Part shown: positions 43,455-52,440 of the stretch, piece by piece
Position numbering within the stretch: position 1 is the stretch's first letter
How the letters are laid out: each line of letters starts with the position of its first letter
Source of the DNA: Pseudomonas sp. LD120
GTDB lineage: Bacteria; Pseudomonadota; Gammaproteobacteria; Pseudomonadales; Pseudomonadaceae
DNA length: 64,000 nucleotides
Assembly: GCF_009861525.1 (NCBI RefSeq)
Contig: NZ_WVHL01000003.1
Span: 1,116,001-1,180,000, forward strand
Direction: 5' to 3'
Made by a program: the position numbers and the translations under genes
The notes under the pieces: model-generated
Databases searched by the model: none
Told to the model about the DNA's origin: nothing
What the model saw: only the letters and a program-made list of their open reading frames with translations

Positions 43455-44252
43455 ATGCCGCCTAAAGGACATGAGAAAATCGTCCGCCGCAGTATTCCCG
43501 GGCTGCCGAGTCTGCCGCGACCGGTGTACGGCCGTACCGAATCCTTGCCCAACCGTGCGCTGACCCGGCGCCACAGCCACCCCTGGGTGCAGTTGTCCTA
43601 CGCGATTGCCGGGGTGCTGGAGATTCAGACCAGCGCCGGGCGCTTTGTCGCTCCGCCACAGCGCGCGGTGTGGATTCCCGCCGGGGTGCCGCACCGGGTG
43701 TTCAGCTCGCCGCGCACCGAGATGCGCAGCCTGTACCTCGATTGCAGCGTCACCGCCTGGGCGACCACCGACAGCTGCCAGGTGCTGGCAGTCAGCAGCC
43801 TGCTGCGGGAGCTGATCCGCGCCTTCAGCGAATTGCCGGTGGAGTATGTCGAGGACAGCGCCGACGGGCGCCTGGCCCAGGTGCTGCTGGACCAGCTGGC
43901 CGCCGCGCCGCAACTGGACCTGATGCTGCCGCTGCCCCTGGACCCGCGCTTGCGGGCGATCTACCGCAGCCTGCAGGCGCACCCGGAGCAGCCGACCACC
44001 CTGGGGCAATGGAGCCAGAAGCTCGGGGTCACGGAGAAGACCCTCAGCCGCCTGTTTCTCAAGGACACCGGGCTGACCTTTCGCGCCTGGCGCCAACGCT
44101 TGCGCCTGCTCGGCGCGCTGACCCCGCTGGAGCAGGGCGAGCGGGTCACCGACGTGGCCCTGGCCTGTGGCTATGACTCGACCTCGGCGTTTATCGCCGC
44201 GTTTCGCCAGCAGTTCGACGCCACCCCCGGCGAGTTCTTCCGCGACCTCTAA
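43455..44252 (+). CDS. AraC-family regulator with N-terminal cupin (NimR-like)
   Basis: A 265-residue protein. The N-terminal cupin pocket (RHSHPWVQLSYAIAGVLEIQ, VWIPAGVPHRVF) is followed by a C-terminal double helix-turn-helix: LGQWSQKLGVTEKTLSRLFL, then VTDVALACGYDSTSAFIAAF. The architecture matches NimR-type regulators that control a neighbouring efflux gene. AAGGAG precedes ATG 43455. The likely target is the divergent BASS transporter. Confidence 0.85.
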   Translation: MPPKGHEKIVRRSIPGLPSLPRPVYGRTESLPNRALTRRHSHPWVQLSYAIAGVLEIQTSAGRFVAPPQRAVWIPAGVPHRVFSSPRTEMRSLYLDCSVTAWATTDSCQVLAVSSLLRELIRAFSELPVEYVEDSADGRLAQVLLDQLAAAPQLDLMLPLPLDPRLRAIYRSLQAHPEQPTTLGQWSQKLGVTEKTLSRLFLKDTGLTFRAWRQRLRLLGALTPLEQGERVTDVALACGYDSTSAFIAAFRQQFDATPGEFFRDL

Positions 44253-44267
44253 AACCCCGCGATTCCG

Positions 44268-44424
44268 GTAGCCGCTGCCGCAGACTGCGAACGGCCGCGA
44301 AGCGGCCGCCGCGTTATATCAGGAAGCCGGTTTGGGTCTGCTGCGCAGCCCATCGCAGCCTGCGGCAGCGGCTACAGGGTGCGACGATGCGGCAGGTGCG
44401 GCAGGTGCGGCAGGTGCGGCAGTT
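44268..44424. repeat. REP doublet plus 9-bp tandem repeats
   Basis: Inverted REP arms gtagccgctgccgcagactg (44268-44287) and cgcagcctgcggcagcggct (44354-44373) share the core seen upstream of benA. Immediately after, four units of GCGGCAGGT (last one GCGGCAGTT) run in tandem from 44389 to 44424. Together they fill the gap between two convergent genes. Confidence 0.75.
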
Positions 44425-44469
44425 GCAACAGTACGGCAAGGTACCGCATGGTGCGACAGGCGCGGCAGG

Positions 44470-44922
44470 TCAGGTCCTTGATGGGCGCAGCAGTTCGATG
44501 CGCTCCGGCGGCACCAGGGTGCGCAGGGTCTTGTACAGGGCCCGGGTTTCCAGCAGGTTCCAGATCCGCAGCAGGGTTTCCAGGGCGTCCAGGGGTTTGC
44601 TGATGAAGTCCCGGGCGCCCAGGGCCAGGGCCCGCAAGCGGGTGTCGCGGGTGGCGTCGGCGGTCAGTACTAGGATCGGCAGGTAGTCGTGGGCCGGGAT
44701 CCGCCGGTTGAGCTGTTCGAGTACGGCAAAGCCGTCGAACTCCGGCATGTGCAGATCGAGGATCACCAGGTCCGGCTCGAAGCTGTTGAACAGCTCCAGG
44801 GTGCGCAGCGGCTGGGTGCTGCTCAGGACATTGTGCAGGCCTTCGCGGGCCAGCAGCTGTTCCATCAGGTCGAGGTTGGGGCGCTGGTCATCGACGATGA
44901 GGATGCGCATATCGGCAGTCAT
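44470..44922 (-). CDS. Single-domain response regulator receiver
   Basis: A 150-residue CheY-like protein. The acidic pair Asp11-Asp12 and phospho-acceptor Asp56 (VILDLHMP) are present, with the Thr in VLTADAT and Lys in ISKP. A 25-residue C-terminal helix follows (ETRALYKTLRTLVPPERIEL), but no DNA-binding output domain. It is the last gene of the operon and overlaps the hybrid kinase by 4 bases, so it is probably the terminal phosphate acceptor or a modulator. Confidence 0.88.
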   Translation of the reverse strand: MTADMRILIVDDQRPNLDLMEQLLAREGLHNVLSSTQPLRTLELFNSFEPDLVILDLHMPEFDGFAVLEQLNRRIPAHDYLPILVLTADATRDTRLRALALGARDFISKPLDALETLLRIWNLLETRALYKTLRTLVPPERIELLRPSRT

Positions 44923-47246
44923 ACGGGCTCCGCTAGGCAGGCTTGGAGGTGGGCGAGGAACGCCGGTACATGGATCGGCTTGGTGAGGATCGCCGTCGCC
45001 CCGGCTTCTCGCAGGGTGCGCTGGGTCAGCTCGCTGGCGTCGGCGGTAATCATCAGGATCGGTGTGGTGGCGGTGATGGCGGAGGCGCGTAGGCGTTGCA
45101 GCACGTCCAGGCCCTGCAGGTCCGGCAGGTTGACGTCCAGCAGGATCATCTGCGGCGCGTGCTGGCGCGCCAGATCCAGGCCCATCTGGCCCTGCATGCT
45201 CGACAGCAACTGAATCCCCGGCCGGCGCTGCAGCAGGGTTTCGATCAGCGCCAGGCTTTGCAGGTTGTCTTCGATGCAGAGGATCTTGCCCTGGTGCCGG
45301 GCCGGCGCCTGGGGCGTCGGCAGGCTCAGTGCCAGAGTGGCAAAAGGCGTTGCGGCGGGGGCATCGGGCAGGCGCACGAAGGGCAGCTCCAGGCTGAAGC
45401 GGCAGCCGCTGCCCAGGGTGCTCTGCACGCTGAGGTCGCCGTCCATCATTTCCAGCAGGCTCTTGCTCAGGGCCAGGCCCAGGCCGGTGCCTTCGACCTT
45501 GGGATCGGCATCCAGGCGTTCGAACGGCTTGAACAGGCGCTCCAGGTGATCAGGGGCAATGCCACCGCCGGTGTCGATGACGCTGATACGCAGGCGCGGT
45601 TCGTCGATCGCCACCTCGATGTTCACCTGGCCGGCGCTGCGGTTGTACTTGATGGCATTGGACAGCAGGTTGAGCAACACCTGGATCAACCGCTGGCGGT
45701 CGGCGACCACGCCGCTGTACGTGGGCAGTTCGGGCAGGGGCGCCAGGTGAATGCTGGCATCGGCGGCCATCGGCGACACCAGGGTCAGGGCCTCATGCAG
45801 CACCGCCGCCAGGGGCATGGGTTCGACGTTCAGCGGCAGGCGCCCGGCTTCGATGCGGGCGATGTCCAGCACCTCGTTGATCAGCCCCAGCAGGTGCTGG
45901 CCGGCCCGCAGGATATGCCCGACCTGGGGCCGCTGGCCGGCGCTGGAATCCATGTCGAGCAATTGGGCGAAGCCGAGGATGGCGTTCAGCGGGGTGCGCA
46001 GTTCGTGGCTCATGCGCGAGAGGAATTCGCTTTTGGCGCGGCTGGCGCTTTCGGCTTCTTCGCGGGCGGTGCCCAGGGCGATTTCCGCGGCGCGGCGGTC
46101 GGTGATGTCGCGGGTGATCTTGGAAAACCCCCGCAGGGCGCCGCTGGCGTCGTATTGCGCGGTGATCACCACGCTGGCCCAGAAGCGGCTGCCGTCCTTG
46201 CGGCAGCGCCAGCCTTCCTCCATGTAGTGGCCGTGGGCGGTGGCTTCGCGCAGGGCCATGTCCGGGTGCTGCGGGCACTCTTCGGGCAGGTAGAACAGGG
46301 AGAAATGGCGGCCGATGATTTCCTGGTCGCGGTAGCCCTTGATCCGCTCGGCGCCGAAGTTCCAGGTGGTGACCATGCCGGCGGTGTCCAGGGCGAAGAT
46401 CCCGTAGTCCTTGACCCCGTCGATGATCAGGCGCAGGCGTTCTTCGTTGTCGCGCAGGGCGCGCTCGCGCTCGGCCAGCAGTTGCCCGGCCTCCACCAGG
46501 CGTGTGCCCAACTGGCCGATTTCATCCAGCTCGGGGGCTTGCGGCAGCAGCGGCTGGCCCAGGGCCAGGCGCTGGGCGTTGCCCTGGACCTGCTGTACCC
46601 GGGTGACGATGCCCCGGGACAGCAGCAGCACCGCGACAATGGCGCCAAACAGCCCGCAGCCGGCGGCCAGCAGGGTGGCGAACAGTAGGCGCATGCGGGT
46701 TGCCGCCGCGGCCGCGGTGCGTTCGGCCAGCAGCGCGTCCTCGTGGATGCGCATGGCGCTGATCTGCTCACGCAGCACGTCCAGCACCTGCTTGTTGTCG
46801 ATGAGGATCGCGGTCATCGTGGCGCTGTCGTCGCGGCTGCCGTTGCGCAGGGCCACCAGGCCTTCGAGCTTGGTTTGGATCAGCGGGGTGATGGTGTGCA
46901 GGTACTCGCGCATGCGCGTGTCGCGCACGTTGCGGTCCAGGCGTTGCAGAGCCGCTTCGATCTGCGGGCGGGCCTGGAGGTAGGCGGGTAGGAAGTCCTC
47001 GCTGCGGGTCAGCAGGTAACCGCGCACGCTGGCCGCAGCCTCGGCCAACAGGGTGTGCACGGTCTGGATATCGCCCTGCACCAGCAGCACCCGGCGCACG
47101 TCTTCTTCGGCGCGGGCGGTCTGGCGTTCGGCGCTGTAGATCAGCACCAGCGACAGCAGCAGGATCACCAGCGGCAGGGAAATCACCACCAGCGCCTTGC
47201 CCCGCAGCGGCAGGTCGGCCCAGCACCGGGCGCTGCGCAGGTTCAT
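44919..47246 (-). CDS. Hybrid sensor histidine kinase (CHASE3-like, HAMP, PAS, REC)
   Basis: A 775-residue membrane kinase. A first helix (ALVVISLPLVILLLSLVLIY) leads to a CHASE3-like periplasmic helical domain, a second helix near 210, HAMP and a PAS domain (IIDGVKDYGIFALDTAGMVT). Then come HisKA (FLSRMSHELRTPLNAILGFA), HATPase (NLLSNAIKYN, GTGLGLALSK) and a C-terminal receiver (MILLDVNLPD). Start ATG 47246 overlaps the NarL-type regulator stop by 4 bases. It likely feeds the single-domain receiver. Confidence 0.92.
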   Translation of the reverse strand: MNLRSARCWADLPLRGKALVVISLPLVILLLSLVLIYSAERQTARAEEDVRRVLLVQGDIQTVHTLLAEAAASVRGYLLTRSEDFLPAYLQARPQIEAALQRLDRNVRDTRMREYLHTITPLIQTKLEGLVALRNGSRDDSATMTAILIDNKQVLDVLREQISAMRIHEDALLAERTAAAAATRMRLLFATLLAAGCGLFGAIVAVLLLSRGIVTRVQQVQGNAQRLALGQPLLPQAPELDEIGQLGTRLVEAGQLLAERERALRDNEERLRLIIDGVKDYGIFALDTAGMVTTWNFGAERIKGYRDQEIIGRHFSLFYLPEECPQHPDMALREATAHGHYMEEGWRCRKDGSRFWASVVITAQYDASGALRGFSKITRDITDRRAAEIALGTAREEAESASRAKSEFLSRMSHELRTPLNAILGFAQLLDMDSSAGQRPQVGHILRAGQHLLGLINEVLDIARIEAGRLPLNVEPMPLAAVLHEALTLVSPMAADASIHLAPLPELPTYSGVVADRQRLIQVLLNLLSNAIKYNRSAGQVNIEVAIDEPRLRISVIDTGGGIAPDHLERLFKPFERLDADPKVEGTGLGLALSKSLLEMMDGDLSVQSTLGSGCRFSLELPFVRLPDAPAATPFATLALSLPTPQAPARHQGKILCIEDNLQSLALIETLLQRRPGIQLLSSMQGQMGLDLARQHAPQMILLDVNLPDLQGLDVLQRLRASAITATTPILMITADASELTQRTLREAGATAILTKPIHVPAFLAHLQACLAEPV

Positions 47247-47911
47247 GGCCACTGCCCGCTGGGCTGGGTCACCAGCCCCAGGGCGATGCCGCGCACCGCC
47301 GCCTGGGTGCGGTCGGAGGCGCCGAGCTTGCCGATCACCCGCTCGACGTGGGCCTTGGCGGTGCCGGTGGTGATGCCGAGCTTTTCGCCGATTTCGCGGT
47401 TGCTGAAGCCGCCGGCCACCAGCCCCAGCACCTGGCGCTCGCGGGCGGTCAGGGCCTGGACCTGGGGCGCCTGGCCGTTGCCGCGTTCGGTCATGCGCCG
47501 CAGCAGGCGCGCGCTGACCGCGCTGTTCAGGGCTTCCTCGCCCTGGGCCACCCGTTGCAGGGCGCCGATCACTTCGGCGCGGCTGGCGTCCTTGAGCAGA
47601 TAACCCACGGCGCCGGCGGTCATGGCCGCTTCCAGGTGATCGGGGCTGTCGTCCATGGTGAAGATCACCACTTTGACCTCGGGCTGGCGCTGCTGCAAAA
47701 GGCGCGCGGCCCCCAGGCCATTGAGCCGCGGCATACGGATGTCGAGGATGGCGATGTCCGGGCGCAGTTGCTCGCACAAGGCCAGGGCTTCTTCACCGTC
47801 CCTGGCCTGGCCCACCACTTCGAACTCCGGATTGCCCGCCAGCAGGGCGACGAAACCGGTGCGGGTCACTTCATGATCGTCCGCCAGGACCAGGCGTATC
47901 AGGGTACTCAT
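47243..47911 (-). CDS. NarL/LuxR-type response regulator
   Basis: A 222-residue regulator. The receiver has Asp11-Asp12 and phospho-acceptor Asp57 (AILDIRMP). A C-terminal LuxR helix-turn-helix at about 150-215 reads ALTARERQVLGLVAGGFSNR then EIGEKLGITTGTAKAHVERV. It should be the DNA-binding output of the upstream HisKA_3-type kinase, whose stop overlaps this start by 4 bases. Target genes are unknown. Confidence 0.92.
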   Translation of the reverse strand: MSTLIRLVLADDHEVTRTGFVALLAGNPEFEVVGQARDGEEALALCEQLRPDIAILDIRMPRLNGLGAARLLQQRQPEVKVVIFTMDDSPDHLEAAMTAGAVGYLLKDASRAEVIGALQRVAQGEEALNSAVSARLLRRMTERGNGQAPQVQALTARERQVLGLVAGGFSNREIGEKLGITTGTAKAHVERVIGKLGASDRTQAAVRGIALGLVTQPSGQWP

Positions 47912-49071
47912 GGCGCTTGCTCCAAGGGTTGCGCGGGCACGCAGGCCAGCAGCCGGGTGCCGCTGCCGGGCTGGCTGTCGCAGCTGAAGTAGCCGCCCAG
48001 CAGATGGGCGCGTTCGTGCATGGCGACCTGACCCAACTGGTCGGCCACCGGGGCCGGCGAGCTGACGAATCCGCAGCCGTCATCGCTGACCCCGAGCAGC
48101 GCCTGGCCATCCTCCAGGGCCAGGCTCAGGTGCACCTGCGAGGCCCGGGCGTGCTTGAGGATGTTGTTGATGGCTTCCTGGGCGATGCGGAACAGGGCGA
48201 TTTCCACGGCATCGGGCAGACGCTGCGGCGCGCGCTGGCCCCAGTACACCAGCAGACCGGCGTCGCGCAGGCGGTCGGCTTCGCGGTCGATGGCCCGCAG
48301 CAGGCCGAAGTCGTCGAGCACGTGGGGGCGCAAGCCGCCAATCAGCTGCCGGCCTTCGCCAACGCAACCCTGGGCCAGTTGCAGGATGGTCTGCAGGTCC
48401 TGGTGCAGGTCGGCGGGCAACGGCGGACAGCGCCCGGCGAAGCCCTGCAGGCGCTGATGGAGTCCGGCCAGGGTTTGCGCCAGGCCGTCGTGCAGGTCAT
48501 AGGCGACCCGCTTGCGTTCGTCTTCCTGGGCGCTGAACAGGCGTTGCACCAGTTCCGACATGCTGCGCTCCCGGGCTTGCAGGTCGCGCAGCAGGCGCTG
48601 GTTTTCCAGGTGCGCGGCCAGCAGGGTGGCCAGCAGTTGCAGGGATTCCAGGTCTTCGTTGTCTGGCGGGCTGATGGGCACGCTGTTGGCCAGCAGCAGG
48701 GCACCGAAGGCGCGGCCGTCGGCGCGGTGCAGCAGCACCCGCAGCACGGCGCTGTCCGGAGTCGGCGGCGGCTCCGGCCACTGCGGGTGATCGGCCAGGG
48801 CGCGCAGGCCTTGCAGGCGTTCTTCATGACCCAGGGCGGCGCGGGTGTGCACCACGCCATCCTCGGCCCACTCCAGCAGCAGTCCGTGGTCCATGGCGGC
48901 AAAGGCGCAGGCCCGTTGCACCACCCGCTGGCGCATCTGCTCGGGGGGCAGTTGCAGCAGCTCCTGACCGGTGTCCACCAGCAGTCGCAGGCGCGCGGCG
49001 CGGCTCTGGGACTGTCGATACTGGCTGCGCAGGGCCAGGGCGCTGGCGGGGTCGAAGGATGGGGTGGACAT
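47908..49071 (-). CDS. Soluble NarX-type sensor kinase with GAF domain
   Basis: A 387-residue kinase without membrane helices. A GAF-like region covers about 30-160 (ERVVQR-type helix, VLRVLLHRADGRAFGALLLA). HisKA_3 follows with phospho-acceptor His194 (RVAYDLHDGLAQTLAGLHQR), then HATPase (IAQEAINNILKHARASQVHL, GVSDDGCGF). ATG 49071 is chosen; upstream in-frame codons lack family sequence. It heads a four-gene operon with 4-base overlaps throughout, pairing first with the NarL-type regulator. Confidence 0.9.
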   Translation of the reverse strand: MSTPSFDPASALALRSQYRQSQSRAARLRLLVDTGQELLQLPPEQMRQRVVQRACAFAAMDHGLLLEWAEDGVVHTRAALGHEERLQGLRALADHPQWPEPPPTPDSAVLRVLLHRADGRAFGALLLANSVPISPPDNEDLESLQLLATLLAAHLENQRLLRDLQARERSMSELVQRLFSAQEDERKRVAYDLHDGLAQTLAGLHQRLQGFAGRCPPLPADLHQDLQTILQLAQGCVGEGRQLIGGLRPHVLDDFGLLRAIDREADRLRDAGLLVYWGQRAPQRLPDAVEIALFRIAQEAINNILKHARASQVHLSLALEDGQALLGVSDDGCGFVSSPAPVADQLGQVAMHERAHLLGGYFSCDSQPGSGTRLLACVPAQPLEQAP

Positions 49072-49243
49072 GGCTGGGCTCCAGTGTGGCGGCGCTGCGG
49101 TTGAACAAAAGCGGGCATTAGACCCGCTGCTGCATGTCACGCCTATCTGCCGAATGGCATAGGCCCAAAGCTCCAGTTGGCCGATGGCGCGGGCGACGAC
49201 GATGGGCAAAGTGTGGCTCATTGAAACCCACTGGAGAAATCGT

Positions 49244-49762
49244 ATGAAACTGAAAACCACTGCCCTGGCCCTGTTTTTCGCCTTCACCGCTCCACTGGCT
49301 GTGGCCGCCGAGGTCAAGCCGTATGTTTACAGCAGCATTGCCGAGCAGCCGCAAGCGGCCCAGGACCGCGAGATCGCCGGCCTGTTCGATCATTGGAACA
49401 GCGCCTTGCAGACCGGCAACCCGCAGTCGGTGGTGAGCCTGTATGCGCCGAACGCGGTGTTGCAGCCGACCGTGTCCAACCAGGTGCGCAGCACTCACGC
49501 ACAGATCAAGGACTACTTCGAGCACTTCCTGGCGTCCAAGCCGGTGGGGCAGATCAACTACCGGGAAATCCGTCACTTGGGCCCGGATGCCGCCCTGGAC
49601 AGCGGCGTCTACACCTTCACCCTGACCGATGCGGCCGGCAAGAGCGAGAAGGTCCAGGCGCGCTACACCTTCCTGTACGAGCGCATCGACGGCCAGTGGA
49701 AGATCCTCAACCATCATTCCTCTGCCATGCCCCAGGTGCAGGCGCAGTTGGCCGCTCACTGA
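49244..49762 (+). CDS. Exported SgcJ/EcaC-family NTF2-like protein
   Basis: A 172-residue protein with signal peptide MKLKTTALALFFAFTAPLAV then AA. An NTF2-like DUF4440/SgcJ domain follows: IAGLFDHWNSALQTGNPQSV, VSLYAPNAVLQPT, YTFLYERIDGQWKILNHHSS. The ATG follows GGAGAAAT. This fold binds small ligands, and no enzymatic role is established for exported members. It diverges from the kinase operon, and the 172-base spacer shows no clear operator. Confidence 0.82.
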   Translation: MKLKTTALALFFAFTAPLAVAAEVKPYVYSSIAEQPQAAQDREIAGLFDHWNSALQTGNPQSVVSLYAPNAVLQPTVSNQVRSTHAQIKDYFEHFLASKPVGQINYREIRHLGPDAALDSGVYTFTLTDAAGKSEKVQARYTFLYERIDGQWKILNHHSSAMPQVQAQLAAH

Positions 49763-49819
49763 TCCACCTTGCGTTCCCTTCACGCCGAGCCTGTGCTCGG
49801 CGTTGTCGTTTCCCGCTGC

Positions 49820-50821
49820 TCACTGTTCGCGGTAGCGCCCCGGGGTCATGCCGAACCAGCGCAGGCAGGCTTTGTGAAAGCTGCTCTGGTCGCGAAAGCC
49901 CAGCAGGGCGCCGATGTATTTGACGCTGCGCATGGAGTTGCGCAGGAAGCTGTGGGCCAGCATCAGCCGCGCTTCGTCCTGCAGCGCCGAGAAATGCACG
50001 TCTTCATGACCCAGGCGCCGCTGCAGGCTGCGGGTGCTGACTCCCACCGCCTGGGCGATATGCGGCAGGTCGCTGGGCGCACCCTGGGCCAGGGATTCGG
50101 ACAGGGCCCGGCGCACCCGCGCCGTCATCGAGCCGCTGAGCAGCACGTTGAGCCGGTTGCGCGCATATTCCATGTGCAGCACGTCCAGGGCCGGGTCGGC
50201 GGTGGGCAGGGCGATGGCGCAGTCCTGGTGGCTGAACGTCAGGCTGTTGTGCGGAGCATCGAACTGCAGGTTGTCGCCCATCAACCGGCGCAGCACGCGG
50301 GTGTCCGCGGGCTCTGGGTAGGTGAAGGCCGCCATCTGCGGCCGCGGTTTGTGCTGCGGCAGCAGCCAGTGCAGCAGGCCCAGGGTCTGGGCGGCGCCGG
50401 CGTCGATCAGCGCCCGGGGAATCAGTGATGGCTCGGCGGTGATATCGAAACCGATCAGTTGCAAGGCATCGGGCTTGCGTTCCAGGCACATGCAGAAGCT
50501 GTTGCGGGTCAGTGCCTGGTAGTCCACCAGGCGTTGCAACGCCGCCCCCAGGGTCGCGCAGGACATCACCGCATAGCCCAGGGCTTCAAGGTTGGCTGGA
50601 TGGGCCTTGCTGTAGGCCAGCAGGCCAAGGTCTGGGTTGCCGGTGCGCCGGGCGGCTTCGCGCATCACTTGATAAACCAGTTCCAGCCTTACGCCCTTGG
50701 GATTGTCCTCAACGTCCTGGATGCTGCTGCCGAAGGTTCTGAGCAGAGCGTCGATGTTGCCGCCGCCTTCTCTGATGACATCGGCAAGCACCCGAAAGCT
50801 GGCGCTGGTCATTCTGTGCAT
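49820..50821 (-). CDS. OruR-type AraC transcriptional regulator
   Basis: A 333-residue regulator with an N-terminal arabinose-binding-like domain of the OruR/ArgR type (GNIDALLRTFGSSIQDVEDN, NLEALGYAVMSCATLGAALQ). The C-terminal AraC domain reads LPHIAQAVGVSTRSLQRRLG, VKYIGALLGFRDQSSFHKAC, then RWFGMTPGRYR. ATG 50821 is preceded by AGGAAGA; ATG 50812 is an alternative. No obvious target lies adjacent, so the regulon is unknown. Confidence 0.84.
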   Translation of the reverse strand: MHRMTSASFRVLADVIREGGGNIDALLRTFGSSIQDVEDNPKGVRLELVYQVMREAARRTGNPDLGLLAYSKAHPANLEALGYAVMSCATLGAALQRLVDYQALTRNSFCMCLERKPDALQLIGFDITAEPSLIPRALIDAGAAQTLGLLHWLLPQHKPRPQMAAFTYPEPADTRVLRRLMGDNLQFDAPHNSLTFSHQDCAIALPTADPALDVLHMEYARNRLNVLLSGSMTARVRRALSESLAQGAPSDLPHIAQAVGVSTRSLQRRLGHEDVHFSALQDEARLMLAHSFLRNSMRSVKYIGALLGFRDQSSFHKACLRWFGMTPGRYREQ

Positions 50822-51065
50822 AGGTCTTCCTGAACTAGTGGCTAAATGATGTCGATGAGGCCTTTTGCATGATTGCAATAAACAAAAGGCCGCAGACGAA
50901 TAAGCACAGAGCCAGGTTTCCAAGGACAAGCGAAAGGTATCCGGGAACACTTCCGGGTGGCCTGGGCAGGGTCGATCATGGTTGGGCAGGGACCCTTGGG
51001 CGCGCGCTGACCGCTGCGTCGGACCACGTCCGAGGGTGCATCGTTGGCTGGCCTATGGATTTGTC

Positions 51066-51839
51066 ATGCAAAGCATCAAAGACTTTTATCGCGAACTGGC
51101 CGATGGCCGTTTGATGCTGGCATTCCAGCCGGTGGTGTGGCTGCCGGACAGCAACCGGGTGCTCTACCACGAAGGCTTGCTGCGTCATGTCGATGCCCAG
51201 GGGGGCGATGCCTACCCCCTGGCGCTGCTGGAAAAGCACCAGGTGATGCGCGAGCTGGATCGCAGTGTGGTGCTCTGTGTGATCGATGGCCTGCAACGGG
51301 ATGAACGCCTGCGTCTGGGGTGTAATATTTCCGCCCAGAGCGCGATCATCGATCCGTTCTGGTACGCCATTGTCCAGCAACTGCGGGACTTCCCCTCAGT
51401 GGCCGCGCGGCTGGTGATCGAGATCACCGAAAGCGCCACGCCGCCGAGCATCGAGGCGGCCAGCGAGTTCGTCCTGTGCCTGCGGGAACTGGGCTGCCGG
51501 GTGGCCATCGATGACTTCGGCGCGGGCCTGGGCACCCTGGAGTTCATTCGCCAGACCCGGCCGGACATCGTCAAGATCGACAAGGGTTACCTGCAGCGCG
51601 CCCGGGGCGAACTCAACAGCGCCCAGACCCTCAGTCACCTGGTGCAACTGTGCAAGACCCTGGCGCCCTGCGTGATCATCGAAGGCGTCGAGACGGGCAC
51701 CGACCAGAACCTGGCCACGGCCTGCGGTGGCGAGTGGGGCCAGGGCTACCTGTTCGGCCGTCCCCAGGTGGATCGCCTGGGCCAGCGTTGCCGTCTGGCG
51801 CAACGGGCGCCAGAGCCGTGCGCGCTGGATCAGGTGTAA
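51066..51839 (+). CDS. EAL-domain cyclic-di-GMP phosphodiesterase
   Basis: A 257-residue stand-alone EAL protein without membrane or sensor domains. The signature is EGL-LR rather than EAL. Other active-site residues appear intact: Asn in LGCNISA, Glu in IEITES, DDFGAG, VKIDK, Glu in IIEGVET, and GQGYLFGRPQ. It should therefore be able to hydrolyse cyclic di-GMP. It stands alone, 244 bases from the divergent AraC regulator. Confidence 0.87.
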   Translation: MQSIKDFYRELADGRLMLAFQPVVWLPDSNRVLYHEGLLRHVDAQGGDAYPLALLEKHQVMRELDRSVVLCVIDGLQRDERLRLGCNISAQSAIIDPFWYAIVQQLRDFPSVAARLVIEITESATPPSIEAASEFVLCLRELGCRVAIDDFGAGLGTLEFIRQTRPDIVKIDKGYLQRARGELNSAQTLSHLVQLCKTLAPCVIIEGVETGTDQNLATACGGEWGQGYLFGRPQVDRLGQRCRLAQRAPEPCALDQV

Positions 51840-51948
51840 CGCCGCTTCGGCGTAGTAGCTGAGAGGGCCGTGCTGCTCTGCGCTCAAGGACCCACCCATG
51901 ACGGGGGGGCGCGGGCCGCCGTGGAACCACTCAGCCGCGAGCCCGCGC

Positions 51949-52380
51949 CTACTCCACCGGGCTGTCGCCTGGCGGAGCCGCCTGATGGGTTTCAGTGGGC
52001 TGCGGGGTCATGGGCGGGGTGTGGGCCGTCGGGTCTTGCACCTCGGCACTGATGGGCAAGGCCGGCAGGTGCGCCTCGGGAATCGGCTTCATATCCACGT
52101 GCATGTTGCGCTTGGGCCGTTCCGGCTGGAACGCGTCGTAGGGCAGCAGCACGGTGTCGAGCGCCGCATCCAGGGGCAGGCTGGCGATCATCAGGATCGG
52201 GCACACCACACTCACCCAGCAGCCGCCGGTGATCATGCGTGCGTAGCCCATGTCATAGCCGGTGAGCACTTGGGCGTTGGTCTTGACGCTGCGGTAGTAG
52301 CGGTCGTCGCGAAAGTCCAGGGCATTGCCGCGGGTCATGTAGGTGCCGCAGCCGGACAGCAGCAGGGTGTTGAGCAACAA
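51949..52380 (-). CDS. YceK/YidQ-like lipoprotein with proline-rich tail
   Basis: About 143 residues. The lipobox LLLSGC marks a lipoprotein; the body (GYARMITGGCWVSVVCPILM, then IASLPLDAALDTVLLPYDAF) is the YceK/YidQ-type domain. A 50-residue tail rich in Pro, His and Thr follows, absent from the two neighbours. No ATG is in frame at the start, and TTG 52380 gives a minimal signal sequence. It is the left-hand member of a tandem triplet. Confidence 0.7.
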   Translation of the reverse strand: MLLNTLLLSGCGTYMTRGNALDFRDDRYYRSVKTNAQVLTGYDMGYARMITGGCWVSVVCPILMIASLPLDAALDTVLLPYDAFQPERPKRNMHVDMKPIPEAHLPALPISAEVQDPTAHTPPMTPQPTETHQAAPPGDSPVE

Positions 52381-52440
52381 CAGGTAATGGAGGATTCGGA
52401 TGATCGGGTTTCCATACAGGGCAGTGGCAGGGGGCGAGGC

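Noticed and set aside
45096..46688. A 530-codon plus-strand frame inside the hybrid kinase
   Set aside because: Antisense shadow; the kinase on the minus strand has all its catalytic boxes.
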